Below are positions 1 through 6,380 of a DNA stretch of 10,622 nucleotides, piece by piece. Position numbers and translations under genes: made by a program. Position 1 is the first letter of the stretch; the number at the start of each line of letters is the position of its first letter. The notes beneath the pieces are model-generated. The model was not told the DNA's origin. It saw nothing but the letters and a program-made list of their open reading frames with translations, and searched no databases. Source of the DNA: Christensenella sp. UBA1385 (GTDB taxonomy: Bacteria; Bacillota; Clostridia; Christensenellales; Aristaeellaceae); NCBI GenBank assembly GCA_002305755.1, contig DBQV01000048.1, forward strand, positions 1-10,622. The letters run 5' to 3'.

Positions 1-75
1 ATATGATTAACAAAAACAAATATTACTGAGCTCAGACTTCAGTACTTTGACAGGCTCGCTCTTTTCCGCACAAAT

Positions 76-118
76 AAAGCGCCTCCCCCACTCACTGGCG
101 AGAAGGGGGAGGCGCTTT
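76..118 (-). terminator. Strong intrinsic terminator-like hairpin after the rubredoxin gene
   Basis: The arms 76-89 and 105-118 are perfectly complementary over 14 bp (AAAGCGCCTCCCCC against GGGGGAGGCGCTTT) around a 15-nt loop. Read on the minus strand, the stem ends in CTTTATTTG, a short T-rich tail, 70 to 115 bases past the rubredoxin stop. The symmetric AAA/TTT ends mean it could also stop transcription arriving on the plus strand. The rest of 1-191 shows no gene; it contains a short palindrome CTGAGCTCAG near position 30 and nothing else I can assign. Confidence 0.8.
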
Positions 119-191
119 GGCGTTTTAGAAGTCGATACCGGTTCGACTCATCCGCGCATCGCCGCGGCGATGGCTGGGGAGAACGGCGGCG

Positions 192-356
192 TCAGTCCTC
201 GACCACGCTGAAGCTGTCCTTATCGGCGCCGCAGACGGGGCACTCGAAATCCTCGGGCAGGTCTTCCCACTTGGTGCCGGCCGCGATGTTGTTGTCGGCG
301 TCGCCCTCGGCCTCGTCATAGATCCAGCCGCAGATGTTGCATACGTACTTCTTCAT
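192..356 (-). CDS. Rubredoxin
   Basis: A 54-residue protein read directly from the minus strand, beginning MKKYVCNICGWIYDEAEGD. It has both rubredoxin iron knuckles: C6-x2-C9 (CNICG) near the N-terminus and C39-x2-C42 (CPVCG) near the C-terminus, giving a mononuclear Fe(SCys)4 centre. The central GTKWEDLPEDF segment and the 52-54 residue length are also typical. In the cytoplasm it carries single electrons, and its usual role beside desulfoferrodoxin is to feed electrons to superoxide reductase. It lies 47 bases downstream of that gene on the same strand, so the two are almost certainly co-transcribed. The start is fixed by an AAAGGAG ribosome binding site at about 366-372, nine bases upstream of the ATG. 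The stop is TGA at 192-194, followed by the hairpin at 76-118. The identification is secure. Confidence 0.97.
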   Translation of the reverse strand: MKKYVCNICGWIYDEAEGDADNNIAAGTKWEDLPEDFECPVCGADKDSFSVVED

Positions 357-403
357 AGATCCTAACTCCTTTGTTGCTTAGAATGGGGAACCGGGGGATG
401 GGG

Positions 404-772
404 TCAGGCCTTCCAAAGGCCGTGGAGGTTGCACCACTCGTAGGCGGCGACCACCTCTTCGCCCTCCAGCAGGGCGAATTTGGCTTCCGGCGCGTCGCCG
501 GGGTTCAGCACCTTGCGCTGATTGCCCAGCGTGGTCTCCAGCGCCACCCAGCCGATATGATGCTCGGGCAGCATGGGGTGCGCGACGCTGCCGACCTTGA
601 CGGTGACGACGTTCCCTTCGCGCTCAACAACGGGGACATGCTTTTCCCGCGCGGCATCGACCGTGCCGGGAACCAGTTCCTTCATTTCTTCGCCGCAGCA
701 AACGACCTTCACGCCCTTGTCGACCACGTAGGCGACGATGTTGCCGCAATGGGCACACTGGTAGAACTTCAT
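404..772 (-). CDS. dfx: Desulfoferrodoxin (class I superoxide reductase)
   Basis: A 122-residue two-iron superoxide reductase, which reduces superoxide to hydrogen peroxide without making oxygen. The N-terminal desulforedoxin-like domain (about 1-36) has all four centre I ligands: C6, C9 and the adjacent pair C25-C26. The catalytic neelaredoxin-like domain follows, with the EKHVP motif (E43, K44, H45), H65, H71 and the C-terminal C114-x2-H117 (CNLHGLW). These correspond to the four-His/one-Cys site II plus the Glu-Lys pair of the family. No residue is missing, and length matches family members. An AGGGGG-type ribosome binding site precedes the ATG by about eight bases, and a good promoter lies at 801-829. 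Rubredoxin follows in the same operon and is the likely electron donor. Function is well supported by family knowledge; regulation is inferred. Confidence 0.97.
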   Translation of the reverse strand: MKFYQCAHCGNIVAYVVDKGVKVVCCGEEMKELVPGTVDAAREKHVPVVEREGNVVTVKVGSVAHPMLPEHHIGWVALETTLGNQRKVLNPGDAPEAKFALLEGEEVVAAYEWCNLHGLWKA

Positions 773-800
773 AACTGTTTACCCCCTTTTTGATAATCCT

Positions 801-829
801 ATCATAGATGAGACATCAGGGCCCGTCAA
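801..829 (-). promoter_or_regulatory. Sigma-A-type promoter of the dfx-rubredoxin operon
   Basis: On the minus strand the -35 TTGACG (824-829) and -10 TATGAT (801-806) are separated by exactly 17 bases, about 30 bases upstream of the dfx start codon. Each hexamer differs from consensus by one base. Two inverted repeats overlap it: TGATA-ATCC-TATCA (791-804), covering the start-side part of the -10, and TGAGAC-18 nt-GTCTCA (809-838), bracketing the -35. Their presence makes repressor control plausible, but no regulator is identified. Confidence 0.72.
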
Positions 830-846
830 GCCGTCTCAGACCCCTT

Positions 847-2019
847 TTATTCTACCCTCTGTTCAGGGGCTTTAACAAGCTGTCCGTCGATGTATACGCG
901 CAGCGTCTGCGTGCCCACCTCAAAGGGGCTGCCGTCCGTCAGCACCAGGTCCGCGTCCTTGCCCGCCTCCAGCGAGCCGACCCGCCGCTCGATGCCGATG
1001 TGCCGGGCGGGGTTGATGGTGATGGCCTTCAGGGCACTGAAAGGGTTCATGCCCGCCTTGACGGCCATGCCGGCGCACAGCGGCAGGTACTGCTGGGGGA
1101 TGACCGGGGCGTCGGTGATGATGCTCACGCTGCAGCCCGCCCTGTCCAGCACGCCCGGGGTGATCCAGCTCTTGTTGCGCAGCTCGAACTTGGTGGCGTG
1201 GGTCAGCGTGGGGCCGACGGCCAGCGGCACGTTTTCACGGGCCAGGTCGTCCGCGATCAGGTGGCCCTCGGTCACGTGCTCCAGCGTGAGGCGCACGCCG
1301 AACTCTTTGGCGATGCGCAGCGCGGTGAAGAGATCCTCCGCCGCGTGGGCATGAGCCTTGAGCGGGATCTCCCGCCGCAGCACGGGCAGAAGGGCCTCCA
1401 GCTTCATGTCAAAGGCGGGCATCCTGGCGGGGTCGCCCTCGGCGGCCTCTTTTTTCTGCATGTATTCGCGTGCCTTCATCAGGGCTTCGCGCAGCCGCGC
1501 GGCCGTGCTCATGCGCGAGGAGATGGACTTGTCGCGGTAGACGCGCTTGGGGTTTTCGCCGAAGGCGCACTTCATGGCCACCTCCTGCTTCACGATCATA
1601 TCGTCCACCCGGTGGCCCACCGTCTTCACCGCGGTGAAGGTGCCGCCGATCACATTGGCGCTGCCGGGGCCGGTGCACACGCAGGTGACGCCGGCCAGCG
1701 CGGCGTCCAGCAGCGTGGGCTGCATGGGCTTGAAGCCGTCGATGGCGCGCAGCTGCGGCGTCCAGTTGTCGTTCATCTCGTTGTAGTCGGTGCCCTCATA
1801 GCCGATGCCCCAGCCGTCCATGCCCAGGTGGCTGTGGGCGTCGACAAAGCCGGGATAGCAGTGAAGGCCCTCGGCGTCAAACACCTCGTCGGCCCTGGCG
1901 CGCACGGAGGGCGCGATCTTCTTGATCTTGCCCTTGTCGATCAGGATGTCGCCCTTGAAGGGAGTCTCACTGACCGCGTCATGGATCAGCGCGTTCTTGA
2001 TCAGCAGGCTCATACTCAT
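847..2019 (-). CDS. Metal-dependent amidohydrolase (imidazolonepropionase-like group)
   Basis: A 390-residue cytosolic hydrolase of the amidohydrolase superfamily. An N-terminal beta-rich part leads into a TIM barrel with the metal-binding H62-x-H64 (VDAHSHLG), a second H223-x-H225 (KAHAHAAED), H248 (LEHVTEGH) and the late catalytic D303 (IITDAPV). The C-terminal segment INPARHIG...GSLEAGKDADLVL is the usual closing beta-sandwich signature. The pattern resembles the imidazolonepropionase-related group that acts on cyclic or linear C-N bonds; the substrate is unknown, and N-acetyl-sugar or dipeptide deacylation cannot be excluded. Its ATG overlaps the stop of the upstream oxidoreductase gene by four bases (ATGA), indicating translational coupling. 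A GGAGGG site sits just upstream of two candidate starts (2019 and 2013); I chose the first. It is the last gene of the DegV operon, and no clear terminator follows it. Confidence 0.9.
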   Translation of the reverse strand: MSMSLLIKNALIHDAVSETPFKGDILIDKGKIKKIAPSVRARADEVFDAEGLHCYPGFVDAHSHLGMDGWGIGYEGTDYNEMNDNWTPQLRAIDGFKPMQPTLLDAALAGVTCVCTGPGSANVIGGTFTAVKTVGHRVDDMIVKQEVAMKCAFGENPKRVYRDKSISSRMSTAARLREALMKAREYMQKKEAAEGDPARMPAFDMKLEALLPVLRREIPLKAHAHAAEDLFTALRIAKEFGVRLTLEHVTEGHLIADDLARENVPLAVGPTLTHATKFELRNKSWITPGVLDRAGCSVSIITDAPVIPQQYLPLCAGMAVKAGMNPFSALKAITINPARHIGIERRVGSLEAGKDADLVLTDGSPFEVGTQTLRVYIDGQLVKAPEQRVE

Positions 2020-3074
2020 CTGCCCTCCAGCACCACTTCGCGTTTGGCCTCGCTCGAATCGTAGATGGCCTGCATCATGCGCGCGGTGGGCAGCACAGTG
2101 TCGATGTGGCTGGGCAGCTTTTCGCCGGTCTGCACGCAGCGCACGAAGGCGTCGATCTCGTTTTGGAACATGTCGCTCATCTTGAACTCGGGCTTGTAGG
2201 TGACCAGCGCGCCGTCCTCCGCCGTGTAGAGCGTGAAGCCCTTGCCGTACTGCAGGCGGATGCCGGCCTTGTCGCCCATGAAGTCGATGTAGCGCTCTTC
2301 CTCGCCGATGTTCTGCGCCCAGGCGCCGTGCACGCTGATGACGGGCCCCCTGGTGCGGATGAGCGCGGTGACGGAATCATCCACGTCGTAGGTGCCGTTC
2401 TCCACGCGGGGACCGGCCCACATGTCCGTGCAGGTATAGCCCTTGATGTCCCTGCCCAGGCGGGAGAAGGCCTCGCCGGACACGGTGAGGGGCGCCGGAT
2501 CGCCGCAGCAGTACATCACGATGTCCAGGTAGTGCACGCCCCAGTCGATCAGCGCGCCGCCGCCCGCGATGGCCTTGGTGGTAAAGGCGCCGCCCAGACC
2601 GGGGATGCTGCGGTGCGCGCGGAAGGAGACGTACACGTGGTAGATCTCGCCCAGCCTGCCCTCGTCGATCAGCTTTTTCACGCGGCGCACGCCGTCGTTG
2701 AAGCGGTTGACCACGCCGATGTTCAGCGTTTTGCCCGTCTCGTGCTGGGCCTTTTGCATGTCCAGCGCTTCCTGATAGGTGCGGGCGCTGGGCTTCTCGC
2801 ACAGCACGTGCTTGCCGGCCCTCAGGCAGTCGATGCTGATGGGGGCGTGCATGTTGTTGGGCACGCAAACGGAGACGGCCTCCACCTCCGGGTCCTTCAG
2901 GATATCGCGGTAATCGGTCACGGCGGTGCCGCAGCCGTACTGCTTCACGGCCTTCTCGGCGCGCTCGGGGATGATATCGCAGAAGTACTTGATCTCCGCC
3001 TCCTTGTTTTTCATGTAGGAGGGGATGTGGGCGGCGTTGGCGATGGTGCCGCAGCCAATGACGGCGACTTTCAT
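2016..3074 (-). CDS. Gfo/Idh/MocA-family NAD(P)-dependent oxidoreductase
   Basis: A 352-residue protein of the glucose-fructose oxidoreductase/inositol dehydrogenase family, which oxidises or reduces hydroxyl groups on sugars, inositols and related cyclic compounds. The N-terminal Rossmann fold carries VIGCGTIANAAHIP (residues 5-18). The family catalytic CEKPSA motif is at 92-97, with K94 as the conserved lysine. The substrate domain has GGGALIDWGVHYLD (171-184), giving the conserved Asp and His (D177, H181). Length is normal and there is no signal peptide, so it is cytosolic. The ribosome binding site GAGAGGAG lies inside the last codons of the upstream DegV gene, six bases away, and the stop overlaps the amidohydrolase start; the three genes form one operon. 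The substrate cannot be deduced; the neighbouring amidohydrolase hints at an amide- or imide-containing compound, which is inference only. Confidence 0.93.
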   Translation of the reverse strand: MKVAVIGCGTIANAAHIPSYMKNKEAEIKYFCDIIPERAEKAVKQYGCGTAVTDYRDILKDPEVEAVSVCVPNNMHAPISIDCLRAGKHVLCEKPSARTYQEALDMQKAQHETGKTLNIGVVNRFNDGVRRVKKLIDEGRLGEIYHVYVSFRAHRSIPGLGGAFTTKAIAGGGALIDWGVHYLDIVMYCCGDPAPLTVSGEAFSRLGRDIKGYTCTDMWAGPRVENGTYDVDDSVTALIRTRGPVISVHGAWAQNIGEEERYIDFMGDKAGIRLQYGKGFTLYTAEDGALVTYKPEFKMSDMFQNEIDAFVRCVQTGEKLPSHIDTVLPTARMMQAIYDSSEAKREVVLEGR

Positions 3075-3080
3075 GGTGTA

Positions 3081-3968
3081 TTACTCCTCTCTCTTGCTGC
3101 CGAAGAAGAACAGCGCGACTGTGCCCGGGCCCGTGTGGGCGCCGATGGTGGTGCCGATGTTGTAGATCTGCGGCTTTTCTTTCAGATTGGGGAAAAGGGC
3201 CTCCACCTCGGCGGCGACGCGTTTCGCGTCCTCCGGACAGGCGGAGTGGCAGATATAGCACTTGCCCGAGTAGGCCGTGCCGCCCTGCGCGTGCTTTTCC
3301 ATCTTGCGGACGATCTCGCGGATCACGTGCGACTTGCCCCGTATCTTGTAGCGCGGGTGCAGGTGGCCGGTGTCGTCCATGTTGAGCAGGGGGCAGATGC
3401 GCAGCGCGGTGCCGAACCAGCCCGCCAGGCGCGAGACGCGCCCGCCCCGGATGTAGAAGGTGAGGTCCGTGGAAAAGAACCAGTGGTGAAGGTAGAGCCT
3501 GTTTTCAACAGCCCAGTCCCGCAGGCGGTCGATGTCCATGCCGCTGTCCCGCAGGTCGGCCAGCGTGTCCATCAGAAGGCCGTAGCCGGAGGACGCGCCC
3601 AGCGAATCCACGATGTAGATCTTGCGCTCCGGGTACTGTTCCTTCAGCATGGCGGCGGCCGTCTGGGCCGAGTTGATCACGCCGGAGATACCGCTTGACA
3701 GCGTGACGTGCAGGATGTCCTTTCCCTCCCGCAGCATGGGCTCGAAGTGCTCGATGAACTCATCCACATTCACCTGCGAGGTGCGGGTATCCGCCCCCGC
3801 GGCCATCGCGGCGTAGAATTCCTCCGGAGAAATGGACAGGCCCAGGTCGTCGCGGTAGTGCTTTCCGTCCAGATAATAATGGAAGCAAACGTAGCGCACA
3901 TGGCGGCGCTCAAGCTGTTCCCGGGTCAGGTCAACGGTGGAACAGCAGCTCAGCACATAGTCTTGCAT
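3081..3968 (-). CDS. DegV-family fatty-acid-binding protein
   Basis: A 295-residue DegV/FakB-type protein. These two-domain cytosolic proteins bind a fatty acid between the domains; FakB members present it to the kinase FakA, but many Clostridial paralogues have unknown ligands. Visible signatures are TRTSQVN (61-67), the LSSGISG phosphate/carboxylate loop (90-96), DSLGASSGYG (121-130), IRGGRVSR (173-180) and the C-terminal GTTIGAHTGPGT (272-283), whose TxxGxHxGPG is diagnostic. The N-terminus reads CCSTVDLT where many relatives have a DSTCDL-like motif, a small divergence. No FakA kinase is in the window. It is the first gene of the operon, read from the promoter at 4009-4037, with AGGGG six to seven bases before the ATG. 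Why a DegV protein accompanies an oxidoreductase and an amidohydrolase is unclear. Confidence 0.93.
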   Translation of the reverse strand: MQDYVLSCCSTVDLTREQLERRHVRYVCFHYYLDGKHYRDDLGLSISPEEFYAAMAAGADTRTSQVNVDEFIEHFEPMLREGKDILHVTLSSGISGVINSAQTAAAMLKEQYPERKIYIVDSLGASSGYGLLMDTLADLRDSGMDIDRLRDWAVENRLYLHHWFFSTDLTFYIRGGRVSRLAGWFGTALRICPLLNMDDTGHLHPRYKIRGKSHVIREIVRKMEKHAQGGTAYSGKCYICHSACPEDAKRVAAEVEALFPNLKEKPQIYNIGTTIGAHTGPGTVALFFFGSKREE

Positions 3969-4008
3969 AGCTCACCCCTCTTGGTATGGATTGGGCTTTT
4001 CATCTGCT

Positions 4009-4037
4009 ATTGTAATGCCTTTTTGCCCGAATTAAAA
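4009..4037 (-). promoter_or_regulatory. Probable promoter of the DegV operon
   Basis: On the minus strand a good -10 TACAAT (4009-4014) lies 41 bases upstream of the DegV start codon. Seventeen bases further upstream is a poor -35, TTTTAA (4032-4037), matching consensus at only half the positions. The location in a divergent intergenic region supports it, but the weak -35 suggests low basal strength or activator help. Confidence 0.5.
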
Positions 4038-4059
4038 GGGGAAAGAGAATTCTGGTTCG

Positions 4060-4089
4060 TTGACAGCGCTTTTGGGTGGATGCTACAAT
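4060..4089 (+). promoter_or_regulatory. Sigma-A-type promoter of the cyclodeaminase gene
   Basis: A perfect -35 TTGACA (4060-4065) and a -10 TACAAT (4084-4089) are separated by 18 bases, and the -10 is extended by TGC (4081-4083). The start codon follows 62 bases later, leaving a leader of about 50 bases. This is among the best promoter matches in the window. It probably drives both the cyclodeaminase and the serine hydrolase genes. Confidence 0.8.
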
Positions 4090-4151
4090 CGCGTCAGACA
4101 GGGCATATGGACGCCGCGGGTTTGTTTATCATCATATCTGAGGAGGACTTT

Positions 4152-4784
4152 ATGGATCAACTGGTCGATAAGACCCTGAGGGAGTTTACGGATCTGCTGG
4201 CTTCGGGCGAGCCTACGCCGGGCGGCGGTTCTTCCGCCGCGATGACGGGCGCGCAGGGCGCGGCGCTGGTGGCCATGGTCTGCGCTCTGACCGCCGGGCG
4301 CAAGAAGTATGAGGAGTACGACGCGCTGGCCCGCAGGACGCGGATCGGCGCGATGCGCGTGCAGGCCGCTCTGCTGGAGGCCATGGACCTGGACAGCAGG
4401 GCCTATGAGGGCGTGGTGGCGGTGTTTGCCATGCCCAAGGAGACGGAGGGGGAAAAGGCCGCGCGCCGCGCCGCCATGCAGCAGGCGCTGAAGGACAGCA
4501 CGCTCAGTCCCTTGCGCACCATGGAGCTGGCGCTGGAGGGCCTGACGCTGGCCGCCGAAATGTGCGGCAAATGCAACGTGAACGCGGCGAGCGATCTGGC
4601 CGTCGCGGCCCTCAGCCTGCGCACCGCGCTGGAAGGCGGCTGGGCTAACGTGCGCATCAACCTGAGCGGCATCGAGGATGCGGCTTTTACGGGCGAATAT
4701 GATGAAAAGGGCAGGCGGCTGCTGGAGCAGGGGAGAAGCTTGGCGGACGAGGTGGCGCGCTGGGCCGGATCGGCGATCGGCTGA
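4152..4784 (+). CDS. Cyclodeaminase/cyclohydrolase family protein (FTCD C-terminal type)
   Basis: A 210-residue protein matching the stand-alone cyclodeaminase/methenyl-THF cyclohydrolase family, the C-terminal domain of formiminotransferase-cyclodeaminase. Characterised members release ammonia from formimino-tetrahydrofolate or hydrolyse methenyl-tetrahydrofolate (FchA in purine-fermenting clostridia). Seen here: the N-terminal helix LREFTDLLASGEPTPGGGSS with the hallmark PGGGSSAA at 23-30, a mostly helical core, D81 in MDLDSRAY, and the CNVNAASDLAVAA segment (141-153) corresponding to the conserved N-S-D region. VRINL near 167-171 is also typical. The open frame runs upstream to 3708, but the true start is the ATG at 4152, six bases after a perfect AGGAGG. 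The serine hydrolase gene follows after 71 bases with no evident terminator. Cyclohydrolase versus cyclodeaminase activity cannot be decided from sequence. Confidence 0.92.
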   Translation: MDQLVDKTLREFTDLLASGEPTPGGGSSAAMTGAQGAALVAMVCALTAGRKKYEEYDALARRTRIGAMRVQAALLEAMDLDSRAYEGVVAVFAMPKETEGEKAARRAAMQQALKDSTLSPLRTMELALEGLTLAAEMCGKCNVNAASDLAVAALSLRTALEGGWANVRINLSGIEDAAFTGEYDEKGRRLLEQGRSLADEVARWAGSAIG

Positions 4785-4855
4785 ACGGCGGTTTCATATT
4801 CAGAAAAGTCAATGCTGCGAGCTTTGCCGTGACAGGCAAGAAAGGAAAACGCATC

Positions 4856-6253
4856 ATGGAACTTCGGCGGGCCAGGAGCCTGGAGGAGATGGGGCTGAGC
4901 AGCCTCGCGCTTGAGCCATTCATCAAGGTGTATGAGGAGAGGGGCTTCGCCACCGTCACGCTGGTGCGGGACGGCAGGCGCTTCACGCTGAACAGCAGCC
5001 CCTATGAGGAGGACAGGCCCTTTGTGCTGTTTTCCCTGTCCAAGTCCTTCACCTCCATGGCGGCGGGCTTCGCCGTGGCGGAGGGGCTGATCGGGTGGGA
5101 CAGCAGGCTGACCGAGGTGCTGAAGGATGACCTGCCGGAGGGCTATGACAAGGGCCTTGACGGGGTGACGCTGCACCACCTGCTCAGCATGTCCTCCGGG
5201 CTGGACCCCGCGAGCGACGGGCTGGGCGTGCGCCGCAGCGACAACATCGCGCGGGAGATCATGGGCTTTAAGCTGACGGCGAAACCGGGAGAGGTGTTCC
5301 ACTACAACAGCATGGGCAGCTATCTGGCCGGGCGCATGGTGCAGCACGCCGTCGGGCAGTCGCTGCGCGATTACCTGACGCCCCGCCTGTTTGACAAGAT
5401 AGGTGTTCCGCGCCGCGCCTGGGCCAGCTGTCCCATGGGCTACAACATGGCGGGCTTCGGTTTTCACCTGAGCAACCTTGATATTGCCCGGGTGGCGCAG
5501 TTGCTGCTGAACGACGGCTTTGAGGGCGGAGAGCGCGTGCTGCCCGAAGGCTACCTGGAGCGGGCCACGCGGGCGCAGATATCTAACGGCGACCCGGCCT
5601 CCGCCGATGACTGGCAGCAGGGCTACGGCTACCAGTTCTGGCGCTGCCGCTTTGGGCGCTGGCGCGGCGACGGCATGTACGGCCAGGTGATGATGATCGA
5701 TCAGGAGCATGACCTCGCCCTCGCGGCCACGGCTTCGGCCCCCGCCATGGACAGGGAGATGGACGCCCTGCACGCCCTGATGGACGCGGCGCTCACCCTG
5801 CCGCCCGCGGACGCGGACAGGCAGCGGACGATCCTTGCCCGCGCGCGCCGGCTGGCGCGCCGCTGGCCCCGGGATGACGGAGGGAGCCTTTCTGCCCTGG
5901 AGGGCAGCTATCTGGACGGCCAAGGCCTCGCCCTGCGGCTTGAGGCGATGGATGAAGGGCATGTGCGCCTCTATTATCGCTCGCCCGGGGAAACGCTGGC
6001 CGCCTGCTTTGATCTGGGCAGGGGGGAGCCCGAGGCCGGGCAGGTGACCACGCCGATGCCCGGGGAGGGGAACCTCGATTATCTCGGGGCTTTCGGCATG
6101 CGGGGCGATACCTTCCGCACCCGCGTGATCTTCCCCGGCGCGCCATTCGCGCTGGATATCCGGCTCAGCCCATCCGAGAGGGGCCTTGAGGGCCGGGCCG
6201 AGGCGCGCGGCTTCTTTCAGGGCAGGCTGAAGCTGGCCCGGCAGCGCCCGTAA
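4856..6253 (+). CDS. Serine hydrolase of the beta-lactamase/class C penicillin-binding family
   Basis: A 465-residue member of the serine beta-lactamase-like superfamily (PF00144 type), which includes esterases, D-aminopeptidases and amide hydrolases. The nucleophile motif is S60-L-S-K63 in FVLFSLSKSFTS. The second motif is Y150-N-S (FHYNSMGSYLAG), where classic class C enzymes have Y-S-N or Y-A-N. The third is GMYGQ at 273-277, where lactamases have KTG or HTG. LHHLLSMSSGLD (107-118) is a family landmark. Residues after about 300 form an extra C-terminal beta-rich domain. No signal peptide or membrane segment is visible, so it is probably cytosolic and not a resistance enzyme or cell-wall enzyme. 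An AAGGA site nine to ten bases upstream favours ATG 4856 over a GTG at 4829. It is likely co-transcribed with the cyclodeaminase; the substrate is unknown. Confidence 0.9.
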   Translation: MELRRARSLEEMGLSSLALEPFIKVYEERGFATVTLVRDGRRFTLNSSPYEEDRPFVLFSLSKSFTSMAAGFAVAEGLIGWDSRLTEVLKDDLPEGYDKGLDGVTLHHLLSMSSGLDPASDGLGVRRSDNIAREIMGFKLTAKPGEVFHYNSMGSYLAGRMVQHAVGQSLRDYLTPRLFDKIGVPRRAWASCPMGYNMAGFGFHLSNLDIARVAQLLLNDGFEGGERVLPEGYLERATRAQISNGDPASADDWQQGYGYQFWRCRFGRWRGDGMYGQVMMIDQEHDLALAATASAPAMDREMDALHALMDAALTLPPADADRQRTILARARRLARRWPRDDGGSLSALEGSYLDGQGLALRLEAMDEGHVRLYYRSPGETLAACFDLGRGEPEAGQVTTPMPGEGNLDYLGAFGMRGDTFRTRVIFPGAPFALDIRLSPSERGLEGRAEARGFFQGRLKLARQRP

Positions 6254-6286
6254 GCTAGCCGGGAAGGGGACGATGGGGGGGACGGA

Positions 6287-6330
6287 GACTTTGGGGGATT
6301 TCTTGAAAGAAATCCCCCAACCCCCAAAGA
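6287..6330. repeat. Nested, mutually exclusive hairpins after the serine hydrolase (terminator or REP-like element)
   Basis: Two stems share the same GGGGG tract at 6293-6297. Stem A pairs 6293-6303 with 6308-6318 (11 bp, loop TGAA). Stem B pairs 6289-6297 (CTTTGGGGG) with 6321-6329 (CCCCCAAAG), 9 bp. They cannot form together. The CCCCCAA unit is repeated in tandem (6314-6325). On the plus strand the sequence continues AACTTTATTTGG, not a clean T-run, so simple intrinsic termination is uncertain. It sits exactly at the change from GC-rich to AT-rich sequence and may be a dispersed palindromic element. Confidence 0.6.
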
Positions 6331-6380
6331 ACTTTATTTGGATATTTTATCGAACAATTTGAACTTGCGGGGGAAATAGT

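Noticed and set aside
125..319. 64-codon minus-strand frame at the left edge
   Set aside because: It is a different frame over the rubredoxin gene, whose two iron-binding cysteine knuckles are unmistakable.
808..2064. 418-codon open frame on the plus strand
   Set aside because: It is antisense to the amidohydrolase, whose metal-binding motifs are intact, and has no domain signature.
2106..3698. 530-codon open frame on the plus strand
   Set aside because: It lies antisense to the clear oxidoreductase and DegV genes. The product is low-complexity, rich in His, Val, Ala, Asp and Gly, with no domain signature. Long antisense frames are expected in GC-rich coding sequence.
3708..4151. N-terminal extension of the cyclodeaminase to 3708
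   Set aside because: The extension overlaps DegV in antisense, resembles no known domain, and runs through the promoter at 4060-4089; the ATG at 4152 has a perfect ribosome site.
4403..5962. 519-codon open frame on the minus strand
   Set aside because: It is antisense to the cyclodeaminase and serine hydrolase genes, has no ribosome site and no recognisable domain; composition is that of a shadow frame.
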